From Tanypteryx hageni (taxonomy: Eukaryota > Arthropoda > Insecta > Odonata > Petaluridae): DNA of 64,000 nt. Positions 43,406 through 55,774 of this stretch are shown here, piece after piece (position 1 is the first letter of the stretch; every line of letters starts with the position of its first letter). The stretch lies in the NCBI GenBank assembly GCA_028673005.1, contig CM054117.1, forward strand, positions 51,023,870 to 51,087,869, in the 5' to 3' direction. Made by a program: the position numbers and the translations under genes. Below the pieces are notes generated by a model. The model saw nothing but the letters and a program-made list of their open reading frames with translations, ran no database searches and had not been told where the DNA came from.

Positions 43406-44374
43406 TTATCCGTCAAATATGACGGGAGGTGGTTCGCCATACCCGTTACGGAATACCATTGCTGTTTCATTCGCTGTTGGGATATTATAGCGCCTTTGAT
43501 CTGATCGTCTATCTCTACGAAAAACAATATTGACTACAGGACATACTCGCTTTTCCTCTTGAGCTTTTCTTCTTTCTTGATTTTCAATTTCTTGCAACAT
43601 ACGAAAGGATCGGCAATTCGATTATTGGCTCTAATAAATCGATCTATCTTCAGCATTACATCAGGCAGGCAATCATCATTTTCTGGAATGTCCATACGTC
43701 CTTCAGTTGCTTGAGTACTATCCACGACATACAATTGAGCAAACTTTCTTGACTCTCCGTCTGGAGGATGAAGGTGTGATGTACGGTGATATATTTGGCC
43801 ATGAACCCTAAAAACATATGGACCTTTTCCTGACGAATTCGAAATTTTTGCGCCCATTGAAGCAAAGGAAAGAGCACTGTTATAGGATCTAATTTTTGAA
43901 CGAAAATTTTTCTAATTTGGATTCTTGGGATCAGTCATCAAATCTTGCGAAAACTCAGGATAGCGTAATACCTGACCATTTTCATAGCGTGGTTTTTCTA
44001 ATTTAATTTTTCCTTTGTGAGAACAGTTTTTGAATTTTTCATCAGTTGGTCGCTCTTCAAGAAAATTTCGGGGTCCACAAAATTCACAAATCGCATCCAT
44101 TCTACCACAATAATGTTGAATTATTTCATTTTCGTTTGCACTTTGAGATTCGATACGAATGACTTGACTTTCTCTTGCTCGTCGATGTGAAAGGGCATTG
44201 GGCATTCTCTTCTCTCAATCGATCTAAGGTTTCCTGTCTTTGTCTTGCCCTCCATCTTTGACATCGTTCGCGATTCAACTCAGCACGTCTTTCACGGACT
44301 CTCACATCATTGGTTGTTAATATGTTTCTTCTTCGTTGTCTTTCACGATTAAAGTTAGCACGACGTTCATTCAT
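43406..44374 (-). pseudogene. Helitron: N-terminal part of the Rep/helicase protein, truncated
   Basis: The minus strand encodes the Helitron-like N-terminal domain. From 44374 it has an Arg-rich start (MNERRANFNRERQRRRN) repeated as RRAELNRERCQRWR. Next come CGRMDAICEFCGPRNFLEERP, a zinc-binding CSHKGKI, the conserved YVFRVHGQIYHRTSHLHP with GESRKFAQLYVVDSTQA, then RRYNIPTANETAMVF and GEPP. Sequence similarity ends near 43420, before the HUH nuclease tyrosines and the helicase. Breaks are a frameshift near 44200, an in-frame TAG at 43912 and a frameshift near 43610. Known for the family: rolling-circle transposition. This copy is a dead 5' stub, and the junction near 43410 could mark a deletion or a captured end. 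Confidence 0.88.
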
Positions 44375-44579
44375 TTTTTGAATAGTCTGGAAAACGTAAT
44401 ATTTTTTTTAATTAGCGGTTTTAAGATAAATTAATCGCTTATAAGAAATGCATTCTCGTAGATATTTTAACATTTTCAATAAAATTTCAATATAAAATAA
44501 CAGATTTTACAAAATTACATTGTTTACAAACCTTTGTATAACACGTTTTAAAAAAACTATATAAACCAATATATTCCTC

Positions 44580-44745
44580 AATTCCTTCCAAGACTTTCGG
44601 GATTCTACCGCGTGTTGTTTCTTCTAGTGACGACTGTTTCGCCTCCATTCCAGGTGGCATCTTCAGGTCTGATCGTTCGCAGAAATACGGCCGTTATTTA
44701 TACCCACGTCGGTCGGGTGAGGTGTGTTGTGATTGGCTGTTCCTC
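44580..44745 (-). promoter_or_regulatory. Penelope-type terminal segment with CCAAT and TATA boxes
   Basis: On the minus strand an AGCCAATCAC box (44731-44739) is followed about 35 bases on by GGTATAAATA (44694-44704) and, 30-50 bases later, by a hammerhead-like motif. Spacing resembles a pol II promoter. I recognise this layout from Penelope-like terminal repeats, but no RT is attached here. It lies 200 bases upstream of the Helitron stub on the same strand. Confidence 0.4.
44636..44666 (-). ncRNA. Hammerhead-like ribozyme core
   Basis: The minus strand reads CTGAAGA, T, then GCC...GGC closing a loop of about 12 bases, then GAAAC, a four-base loop and GTC. GAAAC-N4-GUC is the short stem III plus cleavage triplet seen in minimal type I hammerheads of retroelements. 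The extra T before the stem and weak stem I make activity uncertain. Confidence 0.35.
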
Positions 44746-46250
44746 AATTGATATTAACAAACAAAATGAGGAAAAATAATCTTGATTAACAAACCTTTTT
44801 GTAGCTTTTAACTTTATACCTCTTCAAATTAAATGTCAAGAACAGATTTTATGAACAGATACCGTTTACAAAGTTTTCTACAAACATGTTTTAAAAAGAA
44901 AACAATATAAACATATGTTACATTCCTAAATTGTTATTTACAAACAAAATAAGAAAAAGTAATCTTGATTAACATACATTTTTGTAGCTTTAAACTATAA
45001 ACCTCTTCAAATTAAACAATGTCTAAAGCTAAACAATGTCTTTTCTAACAACCGTTATGAACAACTGTTGTTTATAAGTAAATAAAATTAATTATTCTAT
45101 TTTTTATATTCTTAATTTTTATGCTCTTATAATAATCAAGGTATATTTTTATTATTTTTTAATATATATTATATTCAATACCTAGTAACGAAAATGAGTG
45201 TTGCGTTACGGACAACGACTATTATATTAAGTAATATTAATAATATGAACCAATGACTGACCGTTTAAATTCGCCTCGTCTAAGAAAATTTGTCCTATAG
45301 TCGATGCATCAAGAAAATGCTTTCAAAAGAATCATCACTGTCGAGATTTTACCAAAATATGCGAAAATTCTACATAAGCTTATTCCATTATCTCTATCGT
45401 TATTATTACTATTATTATTATCCAGAGACAGTTCATCAATTTCCCCTCCAGAAAACGTCTCCATAAACAGTGTTTTCGAAAAATGTTTGTGGATCACCTG
45501 ATTGTTGCTGATTCACCTACGCGTTATTTTTTCTTCAGGAATGTTTTTATTCTCGATGTGTTGCCAAGGAAACCAAACCAGGAATCCTGGGATCAATTCA
45601 ACCCGGCAAACTACAGCTTACATGCGAAAGCTTCTGTTTCCTGATTATAACAATTAGCCGAACAGATAATATCATCAATGTAAATAATCGTCGATAAAAA
45701 TGTATCATACGAATCATGAAATAATGTAGTTCAAGCATGATTAACGCGGCAATTTCGCCGTTCTGAATTTAGCCAAGCAATTATCATTCATTTAAGATTT
45801 TGATTAATAAACCTATTTAATCATTCAATGTTATTATTTACATTTCCTATTTCATGATTTTTCTTGCTACTATTCAACTCCTCCTGCAGCTTAAAGCGCT
45901 TTAAATAGTTGCGCAGTTAGAAACATTAAAACGAAGAAACTGCAGTCAAATGTGTTGAAATCGACTTAAATAAGTTTTTCCCCGGAATAATTTTCTTGCA
46001 TAAAAAGATAGTACTTTCGTTTAAATTTAAAAAATACTTTATTTTAGCAATGAATATTTACAAATAACTTTAAAATATTATCAAGCATAGTTATAGCGCA
46101 GTATTTTATCGAGATAAATGATAGATGCTTAATTTCGTCGAACTAAATAGATTCGTAGTTAATGAGCATGAAAATCGCATATGTTCCTGGTATAAAATGA
46201 AATAAAGATTTATTCAATGCCTAATGTAAGATTCTCGAGCATATACTCGT
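44746..46250. other. No gene recognised
   Basis: AT-rich DNA. A loosely repeated segment (ACAAACAAAATGAGGAAAAA.. near 44757 and ACAAACAAAATAAGAAAAAG near 44940, both followed by AATCTTGATTAACA) suggests a diverged direct duplication of about 180 bases. Confidence 0.5.
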
Positions 46251-46260
46251 TAGCAACATA

Positions 46261-47412
46261 ATGCGATTTCTTGATAGTTATTTATTGTTAGATGATTGTC
46301 AACACGGCTTCAGGAAAGGTAGGTCATGTGATACTCAGCTCGGTCTTTTTGTTAATTGTTTACTGAGAAGCAGAGAAAAGAATAAGCAGGTCGATGCCAT
46401 CTTCTTAGATTTTAGGAAAGCCTTTGATAAGGTACCTCACAGGAAGTTAATAACGAAATTAGAAACCTTAGGCGTTAATTCTAAAATCGTTAGTTGGATC
46501 CGTGAATTTTTAAATCATAGGAAGCAGATGGTTATTATAGATGGAAAATCTTCGAACTTAGTGGAGGTTGTCTCTGGCGTTCCTCAGGGTAGTGTAATTG
46601 GTCCGTTATTATTTCTAATTTATATAAACGATATCAGCTCAGTAGTCAGAAGTAAAATTAGGCTTTTCGCGGACGACACCGTCATCTATAGAGAAATAAG
46701 CAATCCGGAAGACCACCAGTATCTCCAAAATGACCTAGAAGCTATTTCTGCATGGTGTAAGGAATGGCAGTTAGAGATAAACCAAAAGAAAAGCTGTGTC
46801 ATCAACTTCTGGAGAACCAAGAGTATCTCGTTGAATAATAATTATTCGTTGGACGGAGTAGAGATCCCAGTTTCAGACTCGATTAAATACCTCGGAGTCA
46901 CGATCCATCGTGATCTCTCGTGGGACACCCACATTCGCCGATTGATAGGTGCCGCTAACAAAAGGCTGGCCTTTATAGGGAGAATAGTTCGAAATAGCTC
47001 CGAAAAAGTGAAAGAAATATGTTATTTATCCTTGGTTCGACCACAGGTCGAATATGCTTCAGCTGTGTGGGATCCTTACGAAAAGGGACTCACTAACGAG
47101 TTAGAAAAGGTTCAGCGCAGGGCAGCTAGATTTGTAAAGAGGAATTACGATAGTAAACAAAGCGTAACATCATTAATAGAAAATCTGAAATGGACATCGT
47201 TAGAGGAACGTAGGCTGCAGGCTAGAATTAAACTACTGGAAAAATTTATGTCGGAAGGACTAGCGAATGAGGTAGTAGGACTTATCAGAAGCCCGACGTA
47301 TCTCGGAAGGCAGGACAGTGAGGATAAGATTCGTGAGATCGACTGTAGAACGGAGCGATATAGAGGATCGTTTTTCCCTAGGACGATAAGAGACCATAAT
47401 AGAAAAAGATAA
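46261..47412 (+). CDS. CR1-like LINE reverse transcriptase, 5'-truncated
   Basis: A continuous 383-codon frame. In order it has CQHGFRKGRSCDTQL (about residues 13-27), FLDFRKAFDKVPH (48-60), SGVPQGSVIGPLLFLIYIND (105-124), the catalytic FADD (136-139), IKYLGVTI, and the C-terminal region with YLSLVRPQVEYASAVWDPY, VQRRAARFV and TIRDHNRKR. The pattern matches CR1-group LINE RTs of arthropods. The endonuclease and the first RT motifs are missing upstream of 46261, so the ATG is fortuitous and the copy cannot move on its own. The intact frame and better GC content suggest it is the youngest LINE in the window. Its 3' UTR is short and ends in a GTAGAT tandem tail. Copies of its last 200 bases lie at 34600 and 35560. 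Confidence 0.88.
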   Translation: MRFLDSYLLLDDCQHGFRKGRSCDTQLGLFVNCLLRSREKNKQVDAIFLDFRKAFDKVPHRKLITKLETLGVNSKIVSWIREFLNHRKQMVIIDGKSSNLVEVVSGVPQGSVIGPLLFLIYINDISSVVRSKIRLFADDTVIYREISNPEDHQYLQNDLEAISAWCKEWQLEINQKKSCVINFWRTKSISLNNNYSLDGVEIPVSDSIKYLGVTIHRDLSWDTHIRRLIGAANKRLAFIGRIVRNSSEKVKEICYLSLVRPQVEYASAVWDPYEKGLTNELEKVQRRAARFVKRNYDSKQSVTSLIENLKWTSLEERRLQARIKLLEKFMSEGLANEVVGLIRSPTYLGRQDSEDKIREIDCRTERYRGSFFPRTIRDHNRKR

Positions 47413-47507
47413 CGTAGGAAAACTATGGACCCTTGGTGCACTGCACCCCCTGCCATCCACCAAAAAGGTGACTTGCAGGGTATAATGTAGATGTAGATGT
47501 AGATGTA
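47413..47507 (+). mobile_element. CR1-like LINE 3' UTR with (GATGTA)n tail
   Basis: Contains GTGCACTGCACCCCCTGCC and GGTGACTTGCAGGG, then four GATGTA units at 47484-47507. The two degraded copies end with the same type of tail, which fixes the 3' end of the element. Confidence 0.8.
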
Positions 47508-50500
47508 ATGGCAGGATCGATAATATGCCTCACGATGCCAAAAAGTGTTTAAAAACTGATCCTTTAGCGAACGGAAAGTATGCGCCGATAAAGCGTCACT
47601 AGGCGTCACTCGAAAACGCACGGACTCATTCTTTGCTGGTTAGTTATAATGCACCAACGTCGCATGAATGGCGGGCACCTTGCCAATTGGAATGCTAGCT
47701 AAGAGGTCATTTCTCTAGCAATATGCAAATCAACGTAGCGGAAATGCTCAGTGTTTCGTATAGAGATTTTGTGCAAGGATGCGGTTACCGCTACCTTAAA
47801 GGTACATTTACGTATGGTAATGGGACAGAAAGTATAGAGAGATAAATGGCATGTATGGCATTTAATTTCAACAGAAGGACAACTTCTTTTATCGGCGACT
47901 TTTCTTCGATCATTTCCTACGCACCACTACACCATCATTCAAAAGCATTCCGATTCATCGACTTGAACTCATTCTTAATAATAATATTTCAGGAAATGTT
48001 GTAAATAATTATGAAAGTAGACGGTTTAATTAACACGAATATATTTCTGTTATGGCCCCTGAAAAACGAAAGTGCATCAAAAACATAACTCGCTTCTCTC
48101 GCCTTTAATTATGTTCCTGTTAAAATAGTCTGGGTCGTAAAATTTACGCGTGGTTTCTCTGAAAATCACACCGTTACATTCCTTTACACTCATTTGACTG
48201 AATAACTTTCTCTTTAAAAACTTGATTTACATGGTATGATGTACGAAAGTTTTTTTGTTTTTTCGGGTACGAATTGTGTCCCCTTCCACCCACCAGTTGG
48301 GCGACTCGCAGGGCAACACGCAGTTGGAAAATGTTTTGAAGTATTCCACATCTTATTCAACGTTTCCTTATTTTACGTTCGACGGTTTCAAATGCATCGA
48401 TTGGATTTATTTCACTGCAAGCTACAGATTCCTGGGTATGTAGTCTCGTTTATTTCTGTTTTTAGAAAATCCGTAAAGAGGAAAACTCGGCTCATTAGTC
48501 ATTTGTTATTTGTGAACATCCTTAAGTCTCAAAAATACCTAAGTCGCAATTAACGAAGCGCGTTGTTTTGAAAAACAGGATTAAATGGATTACGAGATGA
48601 TTACATTAAATGGTCGCCTCCAGGAAAATATATCATAAGTTAAAATTTATTCTTTTTTTAATGAATCGAATATCGGAGGAGATCGCAAATTCTATATTTT
48701 TTTAAAATTTGGGGACGAATCGATTTTTTTTATAAAAACGATTTACAATAAAATCTAAAGAAATATAGGTTCAGATTACTTGATACGCTTCAATGTCATT
48801 TATAGATTGAGAAATTAATAAATATCCACATAGAATTAGAATTCTTTGAACATACTCCATATGCAAAAAATATATTATTCTATAAAATGGTATCTTGGTA
48901 AATGGCAAAAATTAATTTATTATCTATATTTATATCGTATTCCACAGAAACAAAAAAAAGAAAAACGTTTAATTTTGATGAAAATGTGTTTTATTCTCAG
49001 ATGATTATCATTTCTCAGAAGAAGACCTAAGTTAAAGAGGAACACTATTTTTATATCGAAACATCTCTTGATTCTTTTGTTACTGCATTCTACTTTAGCA
49101 TAAGATCATTGTTATCATTTTAATAGTCTTTCATACGTTCCACGAAATTTAAATGAATTCGGCGACATTATGTACTGTATTAGAGCAATTAGATGAACAG
49201 CAAAAATAAATTGACTGGAATGACGGCTGTGACTGATTCAAACCTTCTTTATTTATCCATGTAAAAGCAGAATATTACTCCAAAGTTACCAAAATGAAAA
49301 GGTTTAATACACGACTTTCCACATACTGATTAATTAAATTGATCCAGTGGACGCTTAAAACGGTTCCAATATCAAATAGAAAAACTTGGAAAAACCAGAT
49401 GCTCATCTTTGAAAAATATTTTTGTAGAATCTTTTCCCCGCAAATCGCCGCTTGACGACTGCTTTGTAACCAAAACGATTATCTAGTTTTTCCATCCTTT
49501 TTATTGGCTAAAGGGATAATTTAAATCACGAAACAATTCGAGTATTTAATTTCAACCTTAACTTAAAGGATGGCTAAATACCTTCTTCGAATTATAGGAA
49601 CGTCCGACTTGTGCGGACGATCGAGCTACAGATGTCCGACGGTATGCCACAAGATAATACGACACCCACACCAGATTTGGGTCAGTGCAATGGAAGAATG
49701 CGTGTGTCGCATGGTGAGTCCAAATGAGCCAAGAAAATACGCGATACGATGCTAACGCAAGAGAAAGAAAATTGAGGTCAGTCGAGGCACTGAGAACGGG
49801 TGCAGTTATTCGATATTATTTTCGCTGAACGGAAGATCCGACGGTTCACGCTTTTCACTCGCCAGTGCAACTGCTGCGTTGAGTGCGTGTTACTCGCAAA
49901 GGTATTGAATTATGAGTCGTAAACGGCGATCTTTGAGAGAGAAAGCCGCTTTTATTTCGGGGAAAAATTTACTTTCTCTGGACATAAGAACCCCAAGATG
50001 ATACCAAGGAATGAGGAAGGTTTGAAATTAGGGAACAGAAAAGAGGCTAAGATGAATAAATATGAAACCTAAAATGTAGCTGACGTTCCCGGGATTCGGC
50101 TGCTTCGTTCATTTTGAGAACAATTCTTTTAGCGAATTACTCCTTTCGCGATCATTTTTCTTGATGTCGCGATTTATTAAATACATTTTAGAGCTTGCGA
50201 ACTCGTGCGACGTTAAAGTTTCATTCCTTCTTGACGAAATATAGGACAAAGTTTGCTCTTGCCTTCCAGTTATAATTTTGAAGAAGAAGTAATAAATTAC
50301 AATCTTAGTCAGGGTGCGTCCACAGTCGAGTGTAACTGCATTCTTAGCTGTCGATAATAAGGCCCAAAACATCAGTACATAGAGTACAGCTAAAATTGCA
50401 GTGATTAAATATCTATTGCTATACTTTGTAATCAATACGAAATTTTTTCGCAAAAAAGACTGTATCCAACCAGTTCGTTAAACGCTAGGAGTTTAAAATG

Positions 50501-53029
50501 TTTATTCTTAATTCTTAAATCAGCGAGTATGGAGCTACCCAGCCCCCTATTTCCCCCAATCGTAAGATAAAAATTAATCCAACTAAACAATTCACGACTA
50601 CTCTGTTATTGGAAGCTCCTACAGTCAATTCCTCGCATGCCGAACTATTTGCATATTCGTCGCAAATTATTTTCTACGGGCGTAATGATAATAATTATAC
50701 AGCAACCACTTTAATTTTCTATATCGTTCGATTCTTTGACAGATTTTAAACATTTAAATACGAGAAGTATTTCGTCAGAAGATTTCAAACGTAGAATCGC
50801 TTCACACATGCGACTGGAAGTCATATGCCATTGCCCTCGGGTACTCAACAGTTTCTCGCGAGCCAAACTCATGTACAATGGTATGAACTCTTTTTTGCTT
50901 TCTCTCTATAGAGTTGTTTTTTCCAAGACTACCTCGAGTTTGCATCTTGATTCTAACCTAATTTAAAATGCAAATAAAAAATATGCTACACTCTCTCCAA
51001 TAATAATGAAATGGAGAAAAGAAAGGTTCCCAGAACCGAACTGGGAAGTGAGGGTGTTGGAATAAATGAGTGAGGGAGAAGCGATAAAGGCAAGGAGAGA
51101 GGATTTAGGATGAGCTGGATTAGTCGCGGTTTTGTTGGTGAGAAAGGGAGGTGAATGGTATTAGGAAAGGGGAGGGTGAGAAGCAGAGAAGAGGAAAGGA
51201 GGGTTGGGTTGGTTCATCTTTTACCGCAGTAGTTTGTGGAAAATGGTTTTAGACGAATATGGCTTGCGATCAATTAGTCTGCGGGGAATTTCGACTGCGG
51301 CGAGCTCGGCTTGCAATGAATTGAACGCGATTAAATTCCGGGTGGAAGGAACTTACGGTTGGAAAAGCTTCGAAAATATTTTATGAAATGCAGACGATAA
51401 TTAGCGACGGTATTAAATCTGAGATTTCTGCTGTCGTCACCTCATTAGGTAAACAACCGAGGACATCGCTCCCCCTTCCTCCCACGCCTCAACTGCAGTC
51501 ATAAACCGCATACAGTGTCGTCAGAAAATACGCTCGTTTCGGGCTTCATCTCTCATTTGTTTTTTTAAATACCTCGGTTGTAATTTTTAGGTTCTTTCTT
51601 TAAATAAAAATGCAAAATTTTCTCAGTAACTTTATTTTGATCTAGTTTTAACCAAAATGGCCTTTGAACCTGAAAAGAGTATTTGAATGATTCTACCGCA
51701 CTTTTGATCCATTTATACATTTTTAAAAATTGCCAAAATGATAAGTAAATAAAAAATATTAATAAATAACCTAACTAATAAATAAAAAACTAATTAATTA
51801 ATAGATAAAAATTTCCATTGCTTTAAAAATCGCATAATAAAATGTTTGAAGATATTATGTTAGCATACACGTCGGGCCATATAAGAAGTCAATTAGTCGC
51901 GTCTAACACATTTTATAATTAACAAATATTTAAATCACAAAGTTTTATTTTGTGACAATATTTCATCGACATTATCAAATCTTCGTAGTTTCAACACGAA
52001 GATGCGAGCTGTAATGTTGGCGAAACGTCCCAAATTGAAACCAAGTTGACGCATTGACCCGTATGACCATGAACTAACGCTGAGAAAACCTTCACGGCAA
52101 TTTCTTAAATTACCATGAGCACATATCAATGTGCGTATAAATGGAGGGAATCTATTACATCGAAGTATTTTGCATGGATAATTGCTCGCGAAAGAAGCGA
52201 TTCTCTTTACAAACTTTTTCCAGAAACAACATAAAAGAATTGCTCGTTTAGTCAAGGTGACTCTTTCTGCGCAGTTCCCGATCCTCAAAAGTTAACGGCA
52301 CATAGTTCCCAAGAATACATAATTTAAGAAACTGAGACTCAATGGGAAAGGAGAAGAATAGGTATAACGAACGTTGGAATTATCCCGCCGCGCCGTCAAA
52401 ACACACTTTGGCGGGGACAAATTGGCTGTTCATTTTCCATCCGAGATATTTCGAAGGTTTCTCGAAATTGGCCCTCCATTGGGTTTCTGGGAGATGGAGG
52501 AGGATTTTTTCGAGAGGATAGCTGATCCGGACAACTTTTTTTCCCGAGTCCTTCGCATCTTGAATACGAATGTAATAATTTGTTAACAATCCATCGCGGG
52601 AAAAAATGACGATAGCAAAGATGATCCCAACAAAATATGTATTCATTTACGCAGGATCTGCGTTATGACGCTGTCACGTTGATGGATTTTCTTGCGGCAA
52701 TATCGGCGAAAGTTCGAGAGGTGGTAGGATTTCAAAAAAGTTAAAAAAAGAACTACAAAAGCAGATTCCAAAAGCGCTTTTTAAAAATGTTCATGTAAAA
52801 AGTCCACGGAAAAGTTATTTAAAACAAACCTCACCGTAGTTAAGGTAGTTGTAATAATATCTTCATCCTTTTCCGAAATTAAATTGAACGTATTTATGCT
52901 TCTATTTCATTGTTGTAGCTAAGTAATCAAAACGAAACTTTACCATAAAAACGGACCCGTTTATATTGTTCGTAATGGTTTTTTAAACGTTCTATACAAT
53001 AAGTAAAAATCTGATATGGCCACCACATG
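47508..53029. other. No gene recognised
   Basis: About 5.5 kb of AT-rich DNA. The longest frames are a 114-codon minus frame near 50109-50453, with one possible membrane segment, and a 117-codon minus frame near 51935-52288. Neither has a recognised motif or supporting splice context. A GA-rich patch occurs near 51000-51200. Confidence 0.5.
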
Positions 53030-53705
53030 ACTTTCTCCATACTTGTAATATTTCTAAAAATTCCAAATACCTAGGTTAAATGATAATGAGTATTTTAAGG
53101 AACTGCGAGAAAATTTAGACTTTACAAAGAACAGAAATAAACTCATACCCATAGCCTTCTGATATTGAATAAAGCCAGGAATCTCCATCAATTAAGAAAA
53201 TAAAAAGGAGCGTTACTAAGATGTAACTAAGCGTCAATTGTTAACAATAGTCGCCGGTAGGTGGTGGCAGCGAAAAAATTAGTTTTAAAAATATCTCTTA
53301 AACAAAGCATTATATGGGAAAATGTTTCAAACCAAGGTTGTAGAAAATCAAATTTCCTACATTATTTATTCCAGTATTTTTTACATTTATCAAATATTAA
53401 AACAAATATATCAAAATAACGGATGTGACAAGAGTAAACACCCACTTTCGTTTGACCGATCTTTACCAAAAACTAACTAATTCCTGTGACTTTCATAAAA
53501 ATGCTAAATATAAAATTTCGCGTTGACCTGATTAATAATTTTTGAGTTAGAGCACCAACAAAAAAACTGTCACACACAGACATCATCGAGAAAATGGTCA
53601 AAACGTGTTCAGGAGACCTCAAAACGTGTATTTCCGTTGAAATCTCGAAATCGATTTTTTTCATGAAAACAATACTTTCCCCTATACTACGTATATGGAG
53701 AAAGT
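53030..53705 (-). repeat. CTTTCTCCATA repeat family, copy C
   Basis: Reverse-oriented, bounded by ACTTTCTCCATAC and GTATATGGAGAAAGT. It has the same core as A, B and D and the same alternative 3' module as B. Outside its promoter-side end the sequence continues as a CCATCCGTCCGCCC / CATCTCGGAAACTACTGG block to about 53770, not present beside the other copies. Confidence 0.85.
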
Positions 53706-55770
53706 AAAAAAGGTCCATCCGTCCGCCCATTGGCATGTTTCATCTCGGAAACTACTGGGCGGGTATTCATGAAATTTGGTATTTAGGGCATAAGGGCAAA
53801 GAAAATAAGAAAATGATATAAATAGTTTACGTAGCCTAATCGGAATGCCACTTTACTAGTGACAAAAAATGAACGTTTCTTTATATCTCATAAAATATCG
53901 CATATAACAAAAATTCTTTAACCAATAATTGTAGAACTAGTCAAATAGCATCTGTTTTTTATCGAAGGAGTAGCCGATTTCAAGAAAATCAAATGAGAAA
54001 GTCGTAATTCACTTTGAACTTAGAAACATTTTCCAGTATTTTTTCAATTGTTGTCAACGAAAACAAACTTCGTGGAAACTGAAGTAAACAATATCTGCTG
54101 CAAATACCTAATTAGTTTAATTTTCTTTCGTGAGCGCGCGACATTTGGAAAATAAAGGGAAATGGATTATCTACAGCGAAGAAATGAACGTAATTACCTC
54201 TATTTTCTTTACGTATACACATCGCTCGTAAGTGAAAAGAAATGAATAAATTACGACCAAGGAATGAACGTGAACATAAAGATTATATTATTACTATTCG
54301 AGTGAGGTAAGTTTAAAATAATTTTCGATTGTTATATTAATTACAACCAATTAGGAAATAAATCGGCGAATCGATAATTTGATATTTCTTTGGATATTTC
54401 TTAGACACTATACTAAGCCATTAAAATTTAACTTTTTTGACACGATTGCATGAATCGTAGATAACGCCTCTGCCTCTCTCATTTCCTCTCTTGTTTCAAT
54501 CCTGCTAAAAGGCAAACGGACAGACGGACGGATTCCTAAATTAAAAGGATTCATGTCTGTTGCTAGCCAATACTATCCTGAAAATTTTAGCTTCGAAATG
54601 CTGCTCAGGGGCGGACGGACAAAACGAAAACAAATGATTTGACAAAAGTCCTAAAAATGAAGATTTTTTTGCTTCAAAATTTTGCCCACGGACGCGGGGA
54701 CAAAGTAAAAACAAGCGATTTTAAAAAATGCGCTATAAATGAAAATAACCGAACTTACTTTGTGGCTTTGATCTAGTTGATGATTAAGATGCCCCCAAAA
54801 CCAGCATCTAAAGGAAGAACCAGAAGAGCATTCGGCTGCAAAGTAGACTTTCTAAGCGGTGATCCCCCGACAGTTGATTCTAGAAAGGTGAAAATTGTTT
54901 AATTTGAGTTAATGAGAAATTCAAACTGTAAACGTTCAAATTTTCAAAGTTTGATCATTTACTTATAGATTTAAGTTGCCAAAAATATAAACCGAATCAA
55001 CCGTCTTGATTTTGCATTAATTTCAGCATTTCAGTCCTACCATAGCGACGATAACCATTTCGCGAAAGTAACTTAAACAAATTTATGATTTAATTTGAAA
55101 AATACATTTTTTATATTTAAAAATTTACGACTTGAAAGCTTAAGTAAGAAAATGAAGCATGCGCAATTCTCGTTTTATTTTGTTTTTCAATTTCCGCAGT
55201 AGACGTCACTGGATTCTATTGACAAAAGTTCAAGTCGTGAAATGACGGTTTAGGAAAAGCGACGTTTTCTTTTTATTTGAGAGACATCAAATACCTCGCG
55301 CGACGAACGAGAAATCTCCGCCAAAATCACTCGCGCCGACGAAAAGAAAATGAAACATTTTTTTATAGCGAACTATCGTTCCTGTCACCCAACGAAAATG
55401 GACGTCGGCAAAAAATAAAGAATTTGAGAGAGCGTCAAACTCTTTACTCCGCAGTCGGAAAACATTCCGCGACTGCCGTGAATCAATCCGTTTACTGCCG
55501 GTTCGAAAGGGGCAGGTCATGTTTTGTCTCACATCCAACGAGAACTAAATGCCTCCGTTACACTCTGCCAGATATCGGTAAAAAATAAGACGCGCACAGA
55601 CAGACATAGCAGTCTCTGCATCCTAGTTTGTAGAATAGTTGTTGTTGTAAGGTGTTAACTCGTCCGAAAAAGAAAAATAAGAAATTAAAAAGTACGTAGA
55701 CAAAAATAATAAATAAATAAATAAATAAATAAATAAATTACGAAGAGGCAAAATGATGGGGCCATGGATT
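53706..55770. other. No gene; short-period repeats at 54520-54760 and (AAAT)n at 55710-55738
   Basis: Within 54520-54760 a motif of GGACGGA, then AAA-rich sequence and a TTTTGC/AATTTT block, recurs roughly every 80-130 bases in diverged form. 55277-55588 has a 103-codon frame of ordinary composition with no domain. An (AAAT)n tract closes the region. Confidence 0.5.
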
Positions 55771-55774
55771 ATAT

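Noticed and set aside
50109..50453. 114-codon minus-strand frame with a hydrophobic stretch
   Set aside because: AT-rich DNA often yields one membrane-like stretch; no homologous motif or exon signals seen.
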